Below are positions 1 through 9,924 of a DNA stretch of 64,000 nucleotides, piece by piece (position 1 is the first letter of the stretch; each line of letters begins with the position of its first letter). This DNA comes from Cristatella mucedo (lineage: Eukaryota; Bryozoa; Phylactolaemata; Cristatellidae): positions 107,001 through 171,000 of the forward strand of contig WPIO01000164.1 of NCBI GenBank assembly GCA_009760855.2, given 5' to 3'. The position numbers and the translations under genes were made by a program. Below the pieces are notes generated by a model, which saw nothing but the letters and a program-made list of their open reading frames with translations, was not told the DNA's origin and searched no databases.

Positions 1-245
1 GTAAGGCTTAATGTCGCAGTCGGTTTTTATTTGCTGGATTTTGTGCAGTCGCTTCAAATAACCTTTTGCCTCTACTGGTACTGGCCGTTAAGTTGTTTAG
101 GTCGCAAGGCCGTCCGATCTAATGCACTTCAAGGTCTTGTATTCACTGTATTTACCGGTCTCATTCAATGCTGCTAAAGAGCAAGAACAACTGGGCGTTA
201 AAGCCACAAGGTATAGGACCCCTTGGGGGAGATAGCTTATACTTA
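1..245. other. Unassigned sequence
   Basis: No gene, tandem repeat or recognised element was found before the first LINE fragment. If the exon at 4041-4107 is correct, this lies in intron 1 of that minus-strand gene. Confidence 0.4.
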
Positions 246-898
246 TCATGAGCAATCAGGCGATTATAGCTCGTGCAAAACTCCGCAGCTAGGATGTCTG
301 TCGTGAGCATCGCAGTCGCCACATCACACTACTTCTCGCCGACCTGCACTCGCTACCAGTCAAGCAACGGATTGACTTGAAGGTTTTGTCGCTCACTTTT
401 AGGTCACCTCATTCTTTGGCTCCAGCCTATCTCTCAGATCTACTCCCCCACCAGACCAAGCATCGTACCACCCGCCTTTCGGAATCCAACATTTACCAAT
501 ACCTCGTACAAACCTCAAATCCTTTGGAGACCGTGCATTTAGTTCGTATGCTCCCAAAGCCTGGAACTCACTCCCGACTTGCGTCACAACATCCCCTGAC
601 TTGACCACATTTAAAAAGAACTTAAAAAGACACCTATTTAGGACAGCATTTAGTGGGTCCCTGTGATTCGTCCTTGATGTGCTTATGCGTGCTGACACTG
701 TGCATGCTGCCACTAACCACATTTGCATGCTGACCCTGTGCATGCCACCCCTAACCATGCTACTCATGCTGTTTGTTTATCAAGCATGATATTACTCACC
801 ATTCAATTGCATTTCCCTTTGCAGCAAATGTAAAGCACCTAGAAAGAGATTGAGTTCTCTGAGGGCGCTTTCTCAAGTGTGTTATTATTATTATTATC
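246..898 (+). mobile_element. L2-A LINE, 5'-truncated 3' end
   Basis: The last part of a reverse-transcriptase ORF is readable across frames: a VQNSAARLVCRE-like segment, then LLADLHWLP-like, then [21 protein letters not shown] and FKKNLKRHLFRTAFSGSL-like. A 3'UTR follows with a CATGCTGACCCTGTGCATG-like stretch, then the conserved terminus (GCACCTAGAAAGAGATTGAG) and an (ATT)n tail at 878-898. This layout, with a protein tail, a short UTR and a trinucleotide tail, is typical of L2/CR1-type non-LTR elements. Frameshifts and stops show it is dead. The L2-A family is defined here by this copy and by those at 29213, 39489, 40160 and 42127. Confidence 0.85.
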
Positions 899-2422
899 AC
901 TATCCTCAGGTCGAAGGAAAGGCAGCGGTCCGGCCGAAGCACAGGCAGCAGTGCTGCCTTCGGGCGGAACGACAGCAAGGGAACCGTTGCCGTAGCTTCC
1001 TTCGCAGCCGTCTCTAGCAAACAACGAGTGTAGCTGCTCACAAAGCAAAAATTCCACTATGCTGGCTTGAGAGGCACACCGAGCAGCTGTAGTCACGTGA
1101 GTGGGCGTGCTGGAGGGGACAGCAGCTACACTTTGCCCCGGAGTGTGAGGGTAATCTGTGAGTCCGAGCACCAACCAACTCCTCATCGCAGCAAACAGCC
1201 ATAGCTGACAGCTGGACAAAGCTGCACCACATTAATTGCCTGCCCCTTATCTCTGGCACACTACTCCTGGCAGGCTGCCTTCCCCTGTCGTATCAGTACT
1301 GCTCAGGGGCTCACAGAACGCTCTTCTGAATAGGAGGGCTTCGTGCTGCTCTGCTGGTATGAGACCTGAAGCTGCAGCCTGCAGTCACGAGGTCACCGGC
1401 ATCAGACCCAGCCCAAAGGGGTCCTGGCGAGAGGTTTGGCATTCTAAAGCCGCTAGCAAAAGAGCCGATCAAGGAGAAAACTTTAGTCGCATTACCTATC
1501 TTGTCCCAGCTCTAGCCGAAATGGAAAGAGAAATGCATAAGTGCCCAGTGGGCCATCCGTAGTAGTAGAATGGCAATCACCGACACCCACCAAGGTGCTC
1601 AACCCTACCCATGGGCCGATGTACTAATATTAAAAATAATAATAATAACAATAGTACAGATGTAGAGAGTCAGTCGCCCAGCCGTTGATGATAGTCATAG
1701 CGATGGCTACACAAGGAAGCAAACGCCTGCCGAAATCCAGAGCTGCCACGGGTCAGGCGAGTTCCCCCTCCCCTCCAAGGGGAAGAGGCTGGCTGGCTGA
1801 TGTCTGAAGTAAGTACTGCCAGTCGGAGCTGAAGCAGCTGGAGGCTTGTTTACCGTCGATCGCTTAACCTGGCGGCCTGCAGCTTCCGACCTGAAGCTTC
1901 CGGCCAAGCTAGGTCTGAGGCCACATGGCTAAGCAGGGGGGGCGGCGGCAGAGGAGCTACCGTTCAGCGCGTTCTAGCCTCTGGCCTCGGAGGCTGTGCA
2001 TATTCAACTCTCAACCACAGCACGAGATATTCTTCTTTAAAGATAAGCAAAGTCGGGGTCGTCTAATCAAACAGCCTTATATATACCGAGGCATAGGAGT
2101 CTCGGCAGCAACCTGCGGCACTTTCAATGGCAATACAAAACTGCCCACTGCCGTATCAAGTGCAATATTATTATTACTCGAACCCACAACCTGGGCCTCC
2201 ATCAAGTTCGTGCACCTTGCGCCAAGGCTACGATCGAGGGGTCAATCTTTCTAGCATCAAGATATCGTGATTGAGCAATTTCTAAATCCCCAGCTGCACG
2301 TGGCATATGACACGTCGGTAAAAAAGCCAGGCCCGTTTTTCGGTGGCATCGAGCTAAGAGGCATCATAGCTATTTGCTGCAGTTTCTGCACTGCATCCTA
2401 CATGCTTTGCTAAGTAAAGTCA
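899..2422. other. Unassigned, no supported gene
   Basis: Open frames of about 60-126 codons occur on both strands but overlap one another and show no family motif. A short AAT-rich run lies near 1630-1650. Nothing here can be assigned with confidence. Confidence 0.4.
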
Positions 2423-2448
2423 TATATATATATATATATTTATTTATT

Positions 2449-2481
<33 letters not shown>

Positions 2482-2513
2482 GTACGTGTGTGTGTGTGTG
2501 TGTGTGTGTGCGT

Positions 2514-2574
<61 letters not shown>

Positions 2575-2626
2575 GAGAGACAGAGAGCGACAGAGAGTGA
2601 CAGAGAGAGAGAGAGAGCAAGAGAGA
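2423..2626. repeat. Compound microsatellite (TA)n-(TG)n-(GA)n
   Basis: A short TA/TTTA run leads into a long TG array interrupted twice by GCGTAC, then a short TATATA and a purine run of imperfect GAGACA/GAGA units. The long valine/cysteine or histidine/threonine open frames across it are repeat artefacts. Confidence 0.95.
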
Positions 2627-2639
2627 TTTTATAATGCAT

Positions 2640-3439
2640 CGGTATATTTGTGAAGCAAAGCTCTCATGGTTAAGTGGCTGAGCTACTATGGTGTAACTAG
2701 TTAGGGATAAAAGAGTCAAGTCGAGGCAGACGCAGACGCCAGCGGCTGAGCATCGTCTGCTGCGGAGATGGCGCCAAGCTAACAGCCACGCATGCACACC
2801 CCCACATAAACGCACAAACTAAGACCGGCAGCTGTTGCTGAAAGCCCCCTTCCTTTTGCAACCACTAAAGAACTGCCAGACGGCCACTGGCAGCAAGTGT
2901 GCACCTAGCGTCAGGCAGCCAAACACTGCAGCAGAGCACATTATTATCTCTGCCCCCCCCCATCTCGACTCCCACCTGACCCCTCCACTCCTCCTCGGTG
3001 CAGTGAAAGGAAGCAGCCGGAAGCCAGTCTTAACTTCTTGGGGCTCGAAGGCACTCGTTCAGGAGCCGGGCACAGCAGAGAAAGTAACTCTACTCAGGAC
3101 AGCTCTGCAAAACGGGCACTTAAAGGGCGATGTGACAAACACAATAATCCGGTCTGCTTGCTTAGGCTGTCATAACAAAAACAGCCTGAGACAGCAGCAG
3201 CAGCAGCAGGCAGCTGGCAGCCGAGTGCAATAAATAATTACAAGGCGGACCACTAGACGAAGGTGGGCCTGAGGACTTGGAATCCCGAGTACCCTTGCAT
3301 GAGCTGCACGGACTCACTAGGGCCAGGCCAACCTGGCTAGCAGCCCTACAACGGCCGACCGAATGAGTCGGGTGGGGGAGAGGGCACAATGAAAAACGCG
3401 TCAGCCGGGCCAGCGAGTACTGTATTCGCAGCAGTCGAC
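2640..3439. other. Unassigned, no supported gene
   Basis: Unique-looking sequence with a short CAG run near 3195-3208. It would be intronic if the exon at 4041-4107 is real. No family-level similarity was recognised in either strand. Confidence 0.4.
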
Positions 3440-3710
3440 CGCGCATGGCAAACGGCCGGCGGCGGCGGCGCGTTGGACCGTTGGCTGCGTCCGCTGCCCC
3501 CAGCCTCGCTCTGGGCGATCGACGCGCCGAGCGATCGGGGCCGCCTACGCAGAGCGCCCTACCAGCGGCTGGGCGGGGAGGGTGTGGAGGTGGAACCGCT
3601 GCCTCTCTAAACTCGACAAACTAGGCGCTGCGGCGGCGCCCGAAGCGAGCAGGTCTGTTCGGAACGTCGCGGCTGCAGCGCAGTTGCACAGCCGGTTACA
3701 TAGCTCCTGC

Positions 3711-3774
3711 CGACCGACCGACCGACCGACCGACCGACCGACCGACCGACCGACCGACTGACAGACCGACCGAC
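3711..3774. repeat. (CCGA)n tetranucleotide microsatellite
   Basis: About sixteen nearly perfect CCGA units, with a few substitutions at the right end. It sits inside the CpG island, on the intron side of the splice donor at 4040. The Val-Gly-Arg-Ser repeat peptide seen on the minus strand is a product of this array. Confidence 0.95.
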
Positions 3775-4040
3775 CCGCGATGCACCACCCGTCCCGCACG
3801 GCTTGTCGCGTTCGGCGCGGTCTCGGCGGGCGGCGCGCGCCGTGCCGCCGGCTCACTCGCGGCCTGCACCACGGCCTTCCGCTTCGCTCCGCGCGCCGCT
3901 TCCGATGCCCGCGTTTCGGGCGATGCTGCGCGGAGTGGTCGCGCGGTCGCGGCCCAGCGGCGGCGAGAGTGGGGAGAGAAAGAGAGGGAGCGGTCGGTCA
4001 CAGCGAGCGATCGGCGCCGCCCGCTCGCCCGGCGTCTCAC

Positions 4041-4107
4041 CTCGGGTCTGACTCTCGAGCTCCAGCTGGATCTCCTTTTCCTTTTTCACTCTCTTCTCCG
4101 CCGCCAT
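4041..4107 (-). CDS. First coding exon of a probable srGAP-family (SLIT-ROBO RhoGAP) gene
   Basis: On the minus strand an ATG at 4107 opens 22 codons plus one base, then CGAG is followed by GTGAG, a strong 5' splice site in phase 1. The peptide begins MAAEKRVKKEKEIQLELESQ and ends TR. Aligned without gaps to my memory of vertebrate srGAP N-termini, it shares M1, R6, K8, K9, K11, E12, I13, E16, E18, S19 and Q20. A split glutamate codon would follow at residue 23, as expected before the EIR of the F-BAR domain. srGAPs are cytoplasmic membrane-bending F-BAR, RhoGAP and SH3 proteins that act below Robo receptors. The CpG island supports a true 5' exon. Exon 2 should lie beyond position 1, outside the window. 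The identification rests on 22 residues and is not certain. Confidence 0.5.
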
Positions 4108-4761
4108 CGCGAGCGCTCCTCGAATGCGGCTAGCCGGCTAGAACGGCCGGGGCGTGCACAGCGCTGGCATCGAACATGGCGTGTGACCTTGTGAACTCGC
4201 TGCTTGGCCGTTAGGTCACACGCGTGCGGGTCAAGTGACGCCCCCGGCGCCGCGTCCGCAGGGAGCCGGCGGGTGGGCGTCGGCCGCCGCCGCAAGCGCC
4301 GGACTCGAGCGACCGACGCGCTCGCTCCCCTCGATCGAGCGGGCGCCTCCTCTGAGCTTCGCTCATCCCGCTCCGGCGGCTCGCGCATCCTCCGCCAGGT
4401 CAAGACGCGGTCAGAGCGCGGCGAGCGGCGCTGGGCCGAGCGCCGCTCTGCCGAGGACTGCGCATTCGGCGTACACGGCCGGCCAGCTCCGCGAGCTCGG
4501 CGGCTTCGTTTCCGCTGGCATTTTGTTTTGAGTTTTTGAGCGTCACGTCGGCATAAGGTGTCAGGTGCGGCGATCAGAGCTTTCATTTTGATAAGCACAG
4601 TCGGCGGAAAATGAAAGAAGCTGTAGAGACAGAGGAGAGCAGGATAGCCTGAGTGGGAGCGATTAGGAGACGGCGAAATGTACAGTAAGAGTAAAGAAGG
4701 GGAGCAGAGAGGGGGAAATAGAGCTAGAGACAACGAAGGGGACTGGGAGAGGGGAAGGAGA

Positions 4762-4763
<2 letters not shown>

Positions 4764-4833
<70 letters not shown>
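4764..4833. repeat. (GA)n microsatellite
   Basis: An essentially uninterrupted GA dinucleotide run of about 70 bp, upstream of the CpG-island gene on the minus strand. Confidence 0.97.
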
Positions 4834-4836
<3 letters not shown>

Positions 4837-4900
4837 GCAAAGTAATAAGAGAAGAAGAAAAAAAATCGTTCACTCTTTCCGGGGTTTCCAAAGCTAAGTG

Positions 4901-5045
4901 CCGAGCTGGATTGGTCCAGCGGTTAAGAAGCTCGCCCCGACCAAGGTCTGGCTGAGGTCGCGGGCTCGAGCCCCGAGGCATATGCGAAGCACCTGCATAA
5001 AGATTAACTTCTCTTGGGTTGCTATACAAGTGAATTATTTTTAAG
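4901..5045 (+). mobile_element. SINE-1: tRNA-like head with L2-A-like 3' end
   Basis: The 5' part is tRNA-like, with an A-box-like TGGTCCAGCGGTTAAG at 4912-4927 and a B-box-like GGGCTCGAGCCCC near 4962-4974, which is the layout of an internal RNA polymerase III promoter. The 3' part reads GCGAAGCACCT, AAAGATTAACTTCTCT, then GCTATACAAGTGAATTATTTTT. It parallels the L2-A terminus (AAGCGCCTAGAAAGAGATTG followed by CTCTGAGGGCGCTTTATCAA). SINEs commonly borrow a partner LINE's 3' end. Other copies are at 46788 and 52888, both minus. Confidence 0.75.
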
Positions 5046-5340
5046 TCTGGCCAACATAATAATAAAAAAAATAGTAACATACCCGCGAAAAATCGTGGGA
5101 AACTCTTAATTTTGCTTTGGAAGGCAAGCCTAAGGGTCCGCCGACGTAGCTTGCGAACCAGCTCTGCTAATGGCCATTCTTGCATTTCTTTCTTAGCGTT
5201 GCAAAATCTGTACGGACGGAATACATTTGTATAGCGCCGTCAGAAAACTCAATTAGTTCGCAGTCTAATATGAAAAATACGTGCGTTTTTATTTTATTTT
5301 TAATTTTGTCAAGTCAGATGATGTCGTCGCGTCAGTCGGT

Positions 5341-5850
5341 AGTTAGTTCCAGGCTCTGGAAGCATACGGACTAAAGGCACCGTCTTCAAAGGATTTGAGG
5401 TTCATACAACAAGGTGTAACTAAACGATTTGATTCCGAAAAGTGGGTAGTGCGATGCCTAGCCTGGTGGGGAATAGCTCTGATAGGTAGGCTGGAGCCAG
5501 AGAAAGAAGGAACTTGAATACGAGCAACAGAAACCTTGAAGTTGGTGGGTTGCTTGATTGGGAACCAGTGCAGGTCGGCAAGAAGTGGTGCGGTGAGGCA
5601 TCTGCGACGCTCACGACGGACAAGCCTAGCTGCACAGTTTTGCACCCACTGTAAGCACCTGATTGCACATGCTGGTAGATCAGCAAGCAGTGAGTTGCAG
5701 AAGTCGTGAAGGGATATTACAAATGCACTGAGCAATTTTAGATGTAGTATCCCTGTCTAAGTAAGCCAGAATTGTAGCCATGTTATATAGCTGAAAGTAG
5801 GCAGGCTTTATTACGGAGCTGACTATATTCAAAATTAGTTATATTCGTTT
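5341..5850 (-). mobile_element. L2-A LINE, C-terminal RT fragment
   Basis: Minus-strand translation gives FVISLHDFCNSLLADLPACAI, VQNCAARLVRRERR, LLADLHWFPIKQPTNFKV and LPIRAIPHQARHRTT. This is the L2-A C-terminal region. The copy stops at about 5341 before the (ATT)n tail, so its 3' end is missing as well as its 5' end. Confidence 0.8.
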
Positions 5851-6447
5851 GATGCTAGAACTAATCAATTCTCCTTTAAACGCACACTTATATGTTCAAT
5901 TCCAGCTATGAGAGTGCATGTTGTTGCAATATCTGAAGATTACTAGATTATATCTTCTGCTATTTTTGACATGACACTCATCTTAACCGAACCATCCTAA
6001 TAGTAATATAATGGTTTCAAATTCTATTGCATTTAGGTGACGTCTGTGACACGTTTACGGAGTCATTCACGTAAGTAATTGATAATTATATAGAATTTGT
6101 ATAGCTTCCTAATAGAAATAAATACGTCTCGCAACTTTCCGTATCCTAGAAAGAAAGCGCTTAAGCTGATGAGTAAAGCTTCATATAAAATATATATTTA
6201 AGTTAGGGCACGACTCGATGTCTTCCGGCGGCAAAAGCTATGGGTGCACGAAAATTGGCGACACTGCTGAACGACCAGAATCACAGGAGCAGATGGTTCT
6301 AAAAGTTGCCTGGAAATTAAGGATCTCCAATTGGTTAGCCGGAGTAAGAAATGGAAAGATCTTAATTGAGAGTGACAGGCTCTTGAATTTTGAAGCCGGA
6401 GAGACGAAGAGAAATTCCGCTACTGCCACTTTCGCTACATAAATGCT

Positions 6448-6548
6448 CCTAATAATAATAATAATAACACCAATTGTAAAGCGCCTCGAAAGAGACTGAG
6501 TTATCTGAGGGCGCTTTATCAAATGTATTATTATTGTTATTATTATTA
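6448..6548 (+). mobile_element. L2-A 3' terminus fragment flanked by AAT/ATT runs
   Basis: AATTGTAAAGCGCCTCGAAA is followed by a GAGGGCGCTTTATCAAATG-like segment and an (ATT)n tail. The fragment is preceded by an (AAT)n run of opposite polarity. Only the last 60 or so bases of the LINE plus its tail are present. Confidence 0.75.
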
Positions 6549-6554
6549 ATAGTT

Positions 6555-6623
6555 CTCTTGTGCAGTGCCCTTGGAGAACTTAATCTATATCCAGGTCCTG
6601 TACAACTCGCTACACTAAAATAA
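6555..6623 (+). mobile_element. LINE relic of the region before the endonuclease, with a degenerate GDxExNPGP motif
   Basis: Frame starting at 6555 reads LLCSALGELNLYPGPVQLATLK and then a stop. The core GELNLYPGP resembles the GDIELNPGP motif found just before the AP-endonuclease in many CR1/L2 elements. In some invertebrate elements that motif is a 2A-like ribosome-skipping sequence. Here the N of NPGP is replaced by Y, so skipping activity is not expected. No downstream endonuclease is attached. Confidence 0.5.
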
Positions 6624-6711
6624 ATACCTAAGGGTCAGTCAGGTGCACGGTAGGAAGCATGCACTAGCGAACAGGTACCGCGCTTGTGCCAGTGTGCTAG
6701 TTCAAACACGA

Positions 6712-7440
6712 TTAAGCTAAATGCCGCTGGTTAATAAGACCTGCGGCTAGTAGCATACATGAATCATGCGCAGATGCAAAAGAAAAGCAGAACAGGCCAA
6801 AAAACGACAGCTTCACAGCGACGGCGAAGGGGGAGGCAGACCGGAGCAGATGCGTCTTTGGGCGGAGAGTGAAAAGATAGACGGTCATCGCAGAGAGCGA
6901 CCGTACGTGGAATGCGAGCTTCGGACATTCGGTGCGTATGAGCTGAAGGCTCGATCGCCGAAATCGTTTCAATTCAGTTCGAGGGACGTTGAGATGACCA
7001 AATGCTGAAGAGCGGGCTTTTCGAGAGCGAAGTGGAGGAGTAAGGAGGTCAGATAAGTTAACTATGGTCACCAGTTAGCCAGACTGGGGATCTTTAAATT
7101 GATTCGGTGCTAGATAAGAAGTTGCTTAAGTTCGGACAGAACTGGGGCGATGCGGCAACTACGCCGCAAACGACAGACCGGACGAGCCGCTGATTTGCAT
7201 GCCACTTGGCGAGCGATTAAGGGCAGGGGCCAGGAGTCCTGATAAAAAAAGAGTTTGCAATAGCCTAGACGCGATGTCACAAATGCATCAACTAGTTTGG
7301 CTGTCATAAACAGTTAAACATGACAGAGAGTTTAAAAGAACTTGATGAACGGTGGGTAGGTAGGAAGGGTTCAAAGCCAAGGTACGGCGGAGTGTAATCT
7401 GCGTTTTATTGATATTGGCGTATCCACAGCCAAAAGCAGA
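6712..7440 (-). mobile_element. L2-C LINE relic (divergent L2-like C-terminus)
   Basis: On the minus strand, KLVDAFVTSRLGYC and AARPVCRLRRSCRIAPVL (7110-7307) precede LSDLLTPPLRSRKARSSAFG, then NVPRTELKRF and VRSLSAMTVYLFTLRPKTHL (6712-7071). Architecture matches the C-terminal tail of L2 RTs, but wording differs from L2-A and L2-B, so this is a third and older family. The right-hand part (7310-7440) resembles the region equivalent to L2-A 43190-43230. Confidence 0.6.
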
Positions 7441-7484
7441 CTGTGCTTACCAATTACATCGGCCAAGAGGGTGACTATTAGCCC

Positions 7485-7640
7485 CTGGCTCATAGAATAT
7501 CGGTACGGTGCTCGCTCTCCACGGCCCAGGGCTCGTGGGATCGAGTGCTACATCATGCACTTTACTTACCGCTGCGAGCGCGGGGCGATAGTCGTTAAAG
7601 GTCGTCTGTCGCTAAATAAATAAGGCAGCTTGAACGGCTA
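7485..7640 (+). mobile_element. SINE-2: tRNA-like SINE
   Basis: A tRNA-like head ends in GGGATCGAGTGC (B-box-like). A body of the TTTACTTACCGCTGCGAGCG type follows, then CTGTCGCTAAATAAATAAGGC. It aligns with the copies at 9930, 19330 and 62037, which share the pattern GATCC-TTTAT-CGCCGCTGCAAGC-GGTGG-CTCTTCTG-GCTATA-AAATCAGC. Confidence 0.6.
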
Positions 7641-8139
7641 GCCTTTTCTTTTAATTCGTTACGTCCCGCTTTACCGATTGAGAACGTATACGTGAATTAA
7701 AATTGCTAGCTGTCAGCACGTTTGCTTACTCGCGCTGAGATCAGTACAGCTTGCTCAGTCGGCGGACTGTTCACTTATCGTTATCTTGTCCGCTGGATGG
7801 AAGCGTCCTTGAGCTGTCACTCGCAACTTATGGACATCGGATACGTCGGCGAAGATATTGGGGCGCGGTCCAGGATGGTAAAGAACTGGGTCAAGAGTGC
7901 ATGCTGCGGTTGACCTTTAAAATAGGCGCCCGCGCACCGGACTAGCGAAGCTTATGGGGGCGTCGCGTTCCGGTGAGGAGAGGGACAGAGCAGCCTAGCA
8001 GCCCCTCCGCACTCATTAATCAGCCGGCGGCATGCAAGAGATGGGAATAAAAAATTCGAAATCATTCGTTATTTTCAGATCAGCGTCGCCTCTCTTCGGC
8101 TTTTGAATACAGTCGACCTCTAGCGGGCTACAGAAGCCG

Positions 8140-8166
8140 TATGGGCGGGGGGGGGAGGGGAGGGTG
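8140..8166 (+). repeat. G-run, possible quadruplex-forming stretch
   Basis: Runs of G9, G4, G3 and others are separated by single A, C or T. Pattern only; no function is claimed. Confidence 0.5.
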
Positions 8167-8288
8167 GTACCGCGGGGTCCGTCGTGGCGCGTAGGACTGC
8201 TAGTTCGTCGAGTCGGCTCAAACGGAGACCAGCTAATACGGCGTCGCTTGTGCGTAGAGCCGCGCTATAAAAACGTCTTATTGTTAAT

Positions 8289-8643
8289 CCTGCTACGGGC
8301 ACAGTGCCCATAGCAGGCTGTTAAAAGTGGCCACCAGTCTGTTTGTATTTACATTATGTAAACACACTTCAATATGTCGTTTAGCTTAGGGTTTAGTATT
8401 TTGGACGCAGTGCTTACGGGTTGTGAGTTTTTGGGTTTACGTTTTAGGGTCTAGTGGTTCAAGTTCGTATATTTCTTGGCTTTGAGGCTTTGGGTTTGAG
8501 GGCTTGGCATTTAGTGTTAAGGTTTAAGGGGGAAAATCTTAAGAAGAAAAGATATCTCAAAAGCGTTTTTATTTATCGTAAATATAAACGGACGCTGACG
8601 GCCATGTTTAGCAGCCTGCTACGGATACTGTGCCCATAGCAGG
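8289..8643. mobile_element. 355-bp MITE whose terminal repeats are themselves palindromes
   Basis: Both ends carry a 29-bp near-palindrome. The left one (8289-8317) is CCTGCTACGGGCAC, A, GTGCCCATAGCAGG, with one mismatch in the stem. The right one (8615-8643) is CCTGCTACGGATAC through GTGCCCATAGCAGG. Read inward, the two ends are inverted repeats for about 75 bp. After the palindrome, both read GGCTG-TAAA-TGGCC-CAG and then GTTT-TATTTAC. The interior has no coding potential and is G/T-rich with TTTAGGGTTTAG-like words. No clear target duplication was found. I do not recognise the superfamily. Confidence 0.65.
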
Positions 8644-8764
8644 AACTGAGCTGGCACTATGAAAGAAACGGCGCCGTATTGCGGACCAGCACGCGCATAT
8701 ATGCTGAGCAAGCGCATTTATTTATGCTGCACGCCCATCGCCGCACCATCATCTATGGCATTGA

Positions 8765-8982
8765 GCACTGCCTCTACGCCATCTTCCACCGCCGTCGAAG
8801 CAAAATGAGTGGACACTATCGCACCAGTTGGCACTCTTTGGTTGGTCGTGGGCCGACCGATCGCCCGCACAACGCCACTACGGTACTGAAGGAGAATTGC
8901 AACTATTGATTACGACGCTGGAGCGATATCTGCTGCCAACAGCGCTGCTCATGCATCGAATGCCACCGCAGTGCTTCGAGGT
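8765..8982 (+). other. Open frame ending at a good splice-donor consensus
   Basis: A frame open from 8765 reads through NEWTLSHQLALFGWSWADRS and HYGTEGELQLLITTLERYLL, and ends CFE at TTCGAG|GTGAGT. There is a faint resemblance to the Y-x-TExEx-L region of Ty3/gypsy RNase H, but it is not convincing. It could be an exon, a dead retroelement piece or chance. Confidence 0.2.
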
Positions 8983-9039
8983 GAGTGCAAGTAGTACAGG
9001 ACATAGACGCAGAGGGCCCAATGCAATTTAATGCTACGT

Positions 9040-9475
9040 ACCTACGTCAGTAATTCCACAAAGACTAAGTGGATATTACGTAGGACAGTTTTCTATACCG
9101 CACTCGCAGCTTAAGTGGCTTTCGGTAAGCATTCGGTAGCCAGCAGTCGTCATCTCGAGCAACACGAAGAGAAAGTAAGAAGCATGGCTGAGTCAGGGGA
9201 GCAGTCGAGGTAGTGAGTAGCCTGGAAGTAGCTGCTCAAGACGGCTGGAAAGAATGTGCCACAGTTGTCTGCACCAGAGTACGTGTCGTGGCGTAAGAAT
9301 TGCGGTCGCGAGTTCTTCGGTCGAGGGCCAGCAGAGCAAAAGCCAGCGGTCGTTAAGCGGAGGAGCGGAACCGCTAATTTACTGTCGGTAGAAGACCTGA
9401 GGACGCGAGCAGAATGAAACCGGTTCAGCCGTTCATCTAGGTACGCAATAGCCGAGCCGTGACCTTATGGGTCAG
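9040..9475 (-). mobile_element. L2-B LINE 3' end
   Basis: Collinear with the L2-B copies at 14529 and 47761: a stretch of the TCCACAAAG, CTAAGTGG type, then CTTAAGTGGCTTTCGGTA, GCATTCGGTAGCC, and the coding stretch (RTxGDRSF-like and NSLPQFLRNDN-like in other copies). The (CATTA)n tail is absent here. Confidence 0.75.
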
Positions 9476-9924
9476 CTGTGGTCAGCAGGAGCCGCCACGC
9501 TTTGCGGCTCAGCTGCCTGCGTTGCGGAACTGCTGTGCAAGTGTCGGAACGAGCCGTTACTGAGCACGCCAACTACACCAGCAGAGCAGTAATACGTCCG
9601 GGGCGCAGCCACAGCCAAAAACAGTTGCAGCGTTTATCCGCCAGCTTCTCAAAGTGCCGGTCGACAGTATCTGGCCGGCGTCCGAAGTCGGACTAACGCA
9701 ACGATTTGCTTAGCGCCGTTCGTTATAGTCTATAGTTCATCAAGCATATGGCCAGATATTTGAAGTAATAGTCAAAATAACTGTCCATTTGACTTCGAAT
9801 GAGTCATTTCTACTTTAGGCTTCGATGTTAGTTATCGAGGCAGCATCTGCAACTCCCAAGCGATGGTTTGTGGCGCCAGCTCGGCCAGTGTTTGCTGGGT
9901 CCGCGTATGTTGTCCTTGTGTGGT

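Larger units (their letters stand above)
3440..4520. promoter_or_regulatory. CpG island with candidate promoter of the minus-strand gene
   Basis: This interval is visibly enriched in CG dinucleotides and GC compared with its flanks, which are AT-rich or TG-rich. It surrounds the start codon and splice donor of the minus-strand exon at 4041-4107, so 4108 to about 4520 is the natural place for the 5'UTR and transcription start. No TATA box was recognised, as is usual for CpG-island promoters. The many long open frames here on both strands are a consequence of the GC content. Confidence 0.6.

Noticed and set aside
3545-4733. Several overlapping frames of 80-215 codons in the CpG island
   Set aside because: GC-rich DNA has few stops. 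Only the short minus-strand exon with a splice donor has family support. The Val-Gly-Arg-Ser repeats come from the CCGA array.
4901-4980. Functional tRNA gene
   Set aside because: The A-box and B-box are present, but the rest does not form a tRNA cloverleaf by eye and it continues into a LINE-like 3' end, as expected of a SINE.
8330-8530. Interstitial telomere repeat
   Set aside because: TTAGGG-like words occur but without regular 6-bp periodicity, and the stretch is the interior of the 355-bp MITE.
8765-8982. Ty3/gypsy RNase H fragment
   Set aside because: Only a loose Y-x-TEGEL similarity. No catalytic residues or neighbouring retroelement domains are visible.
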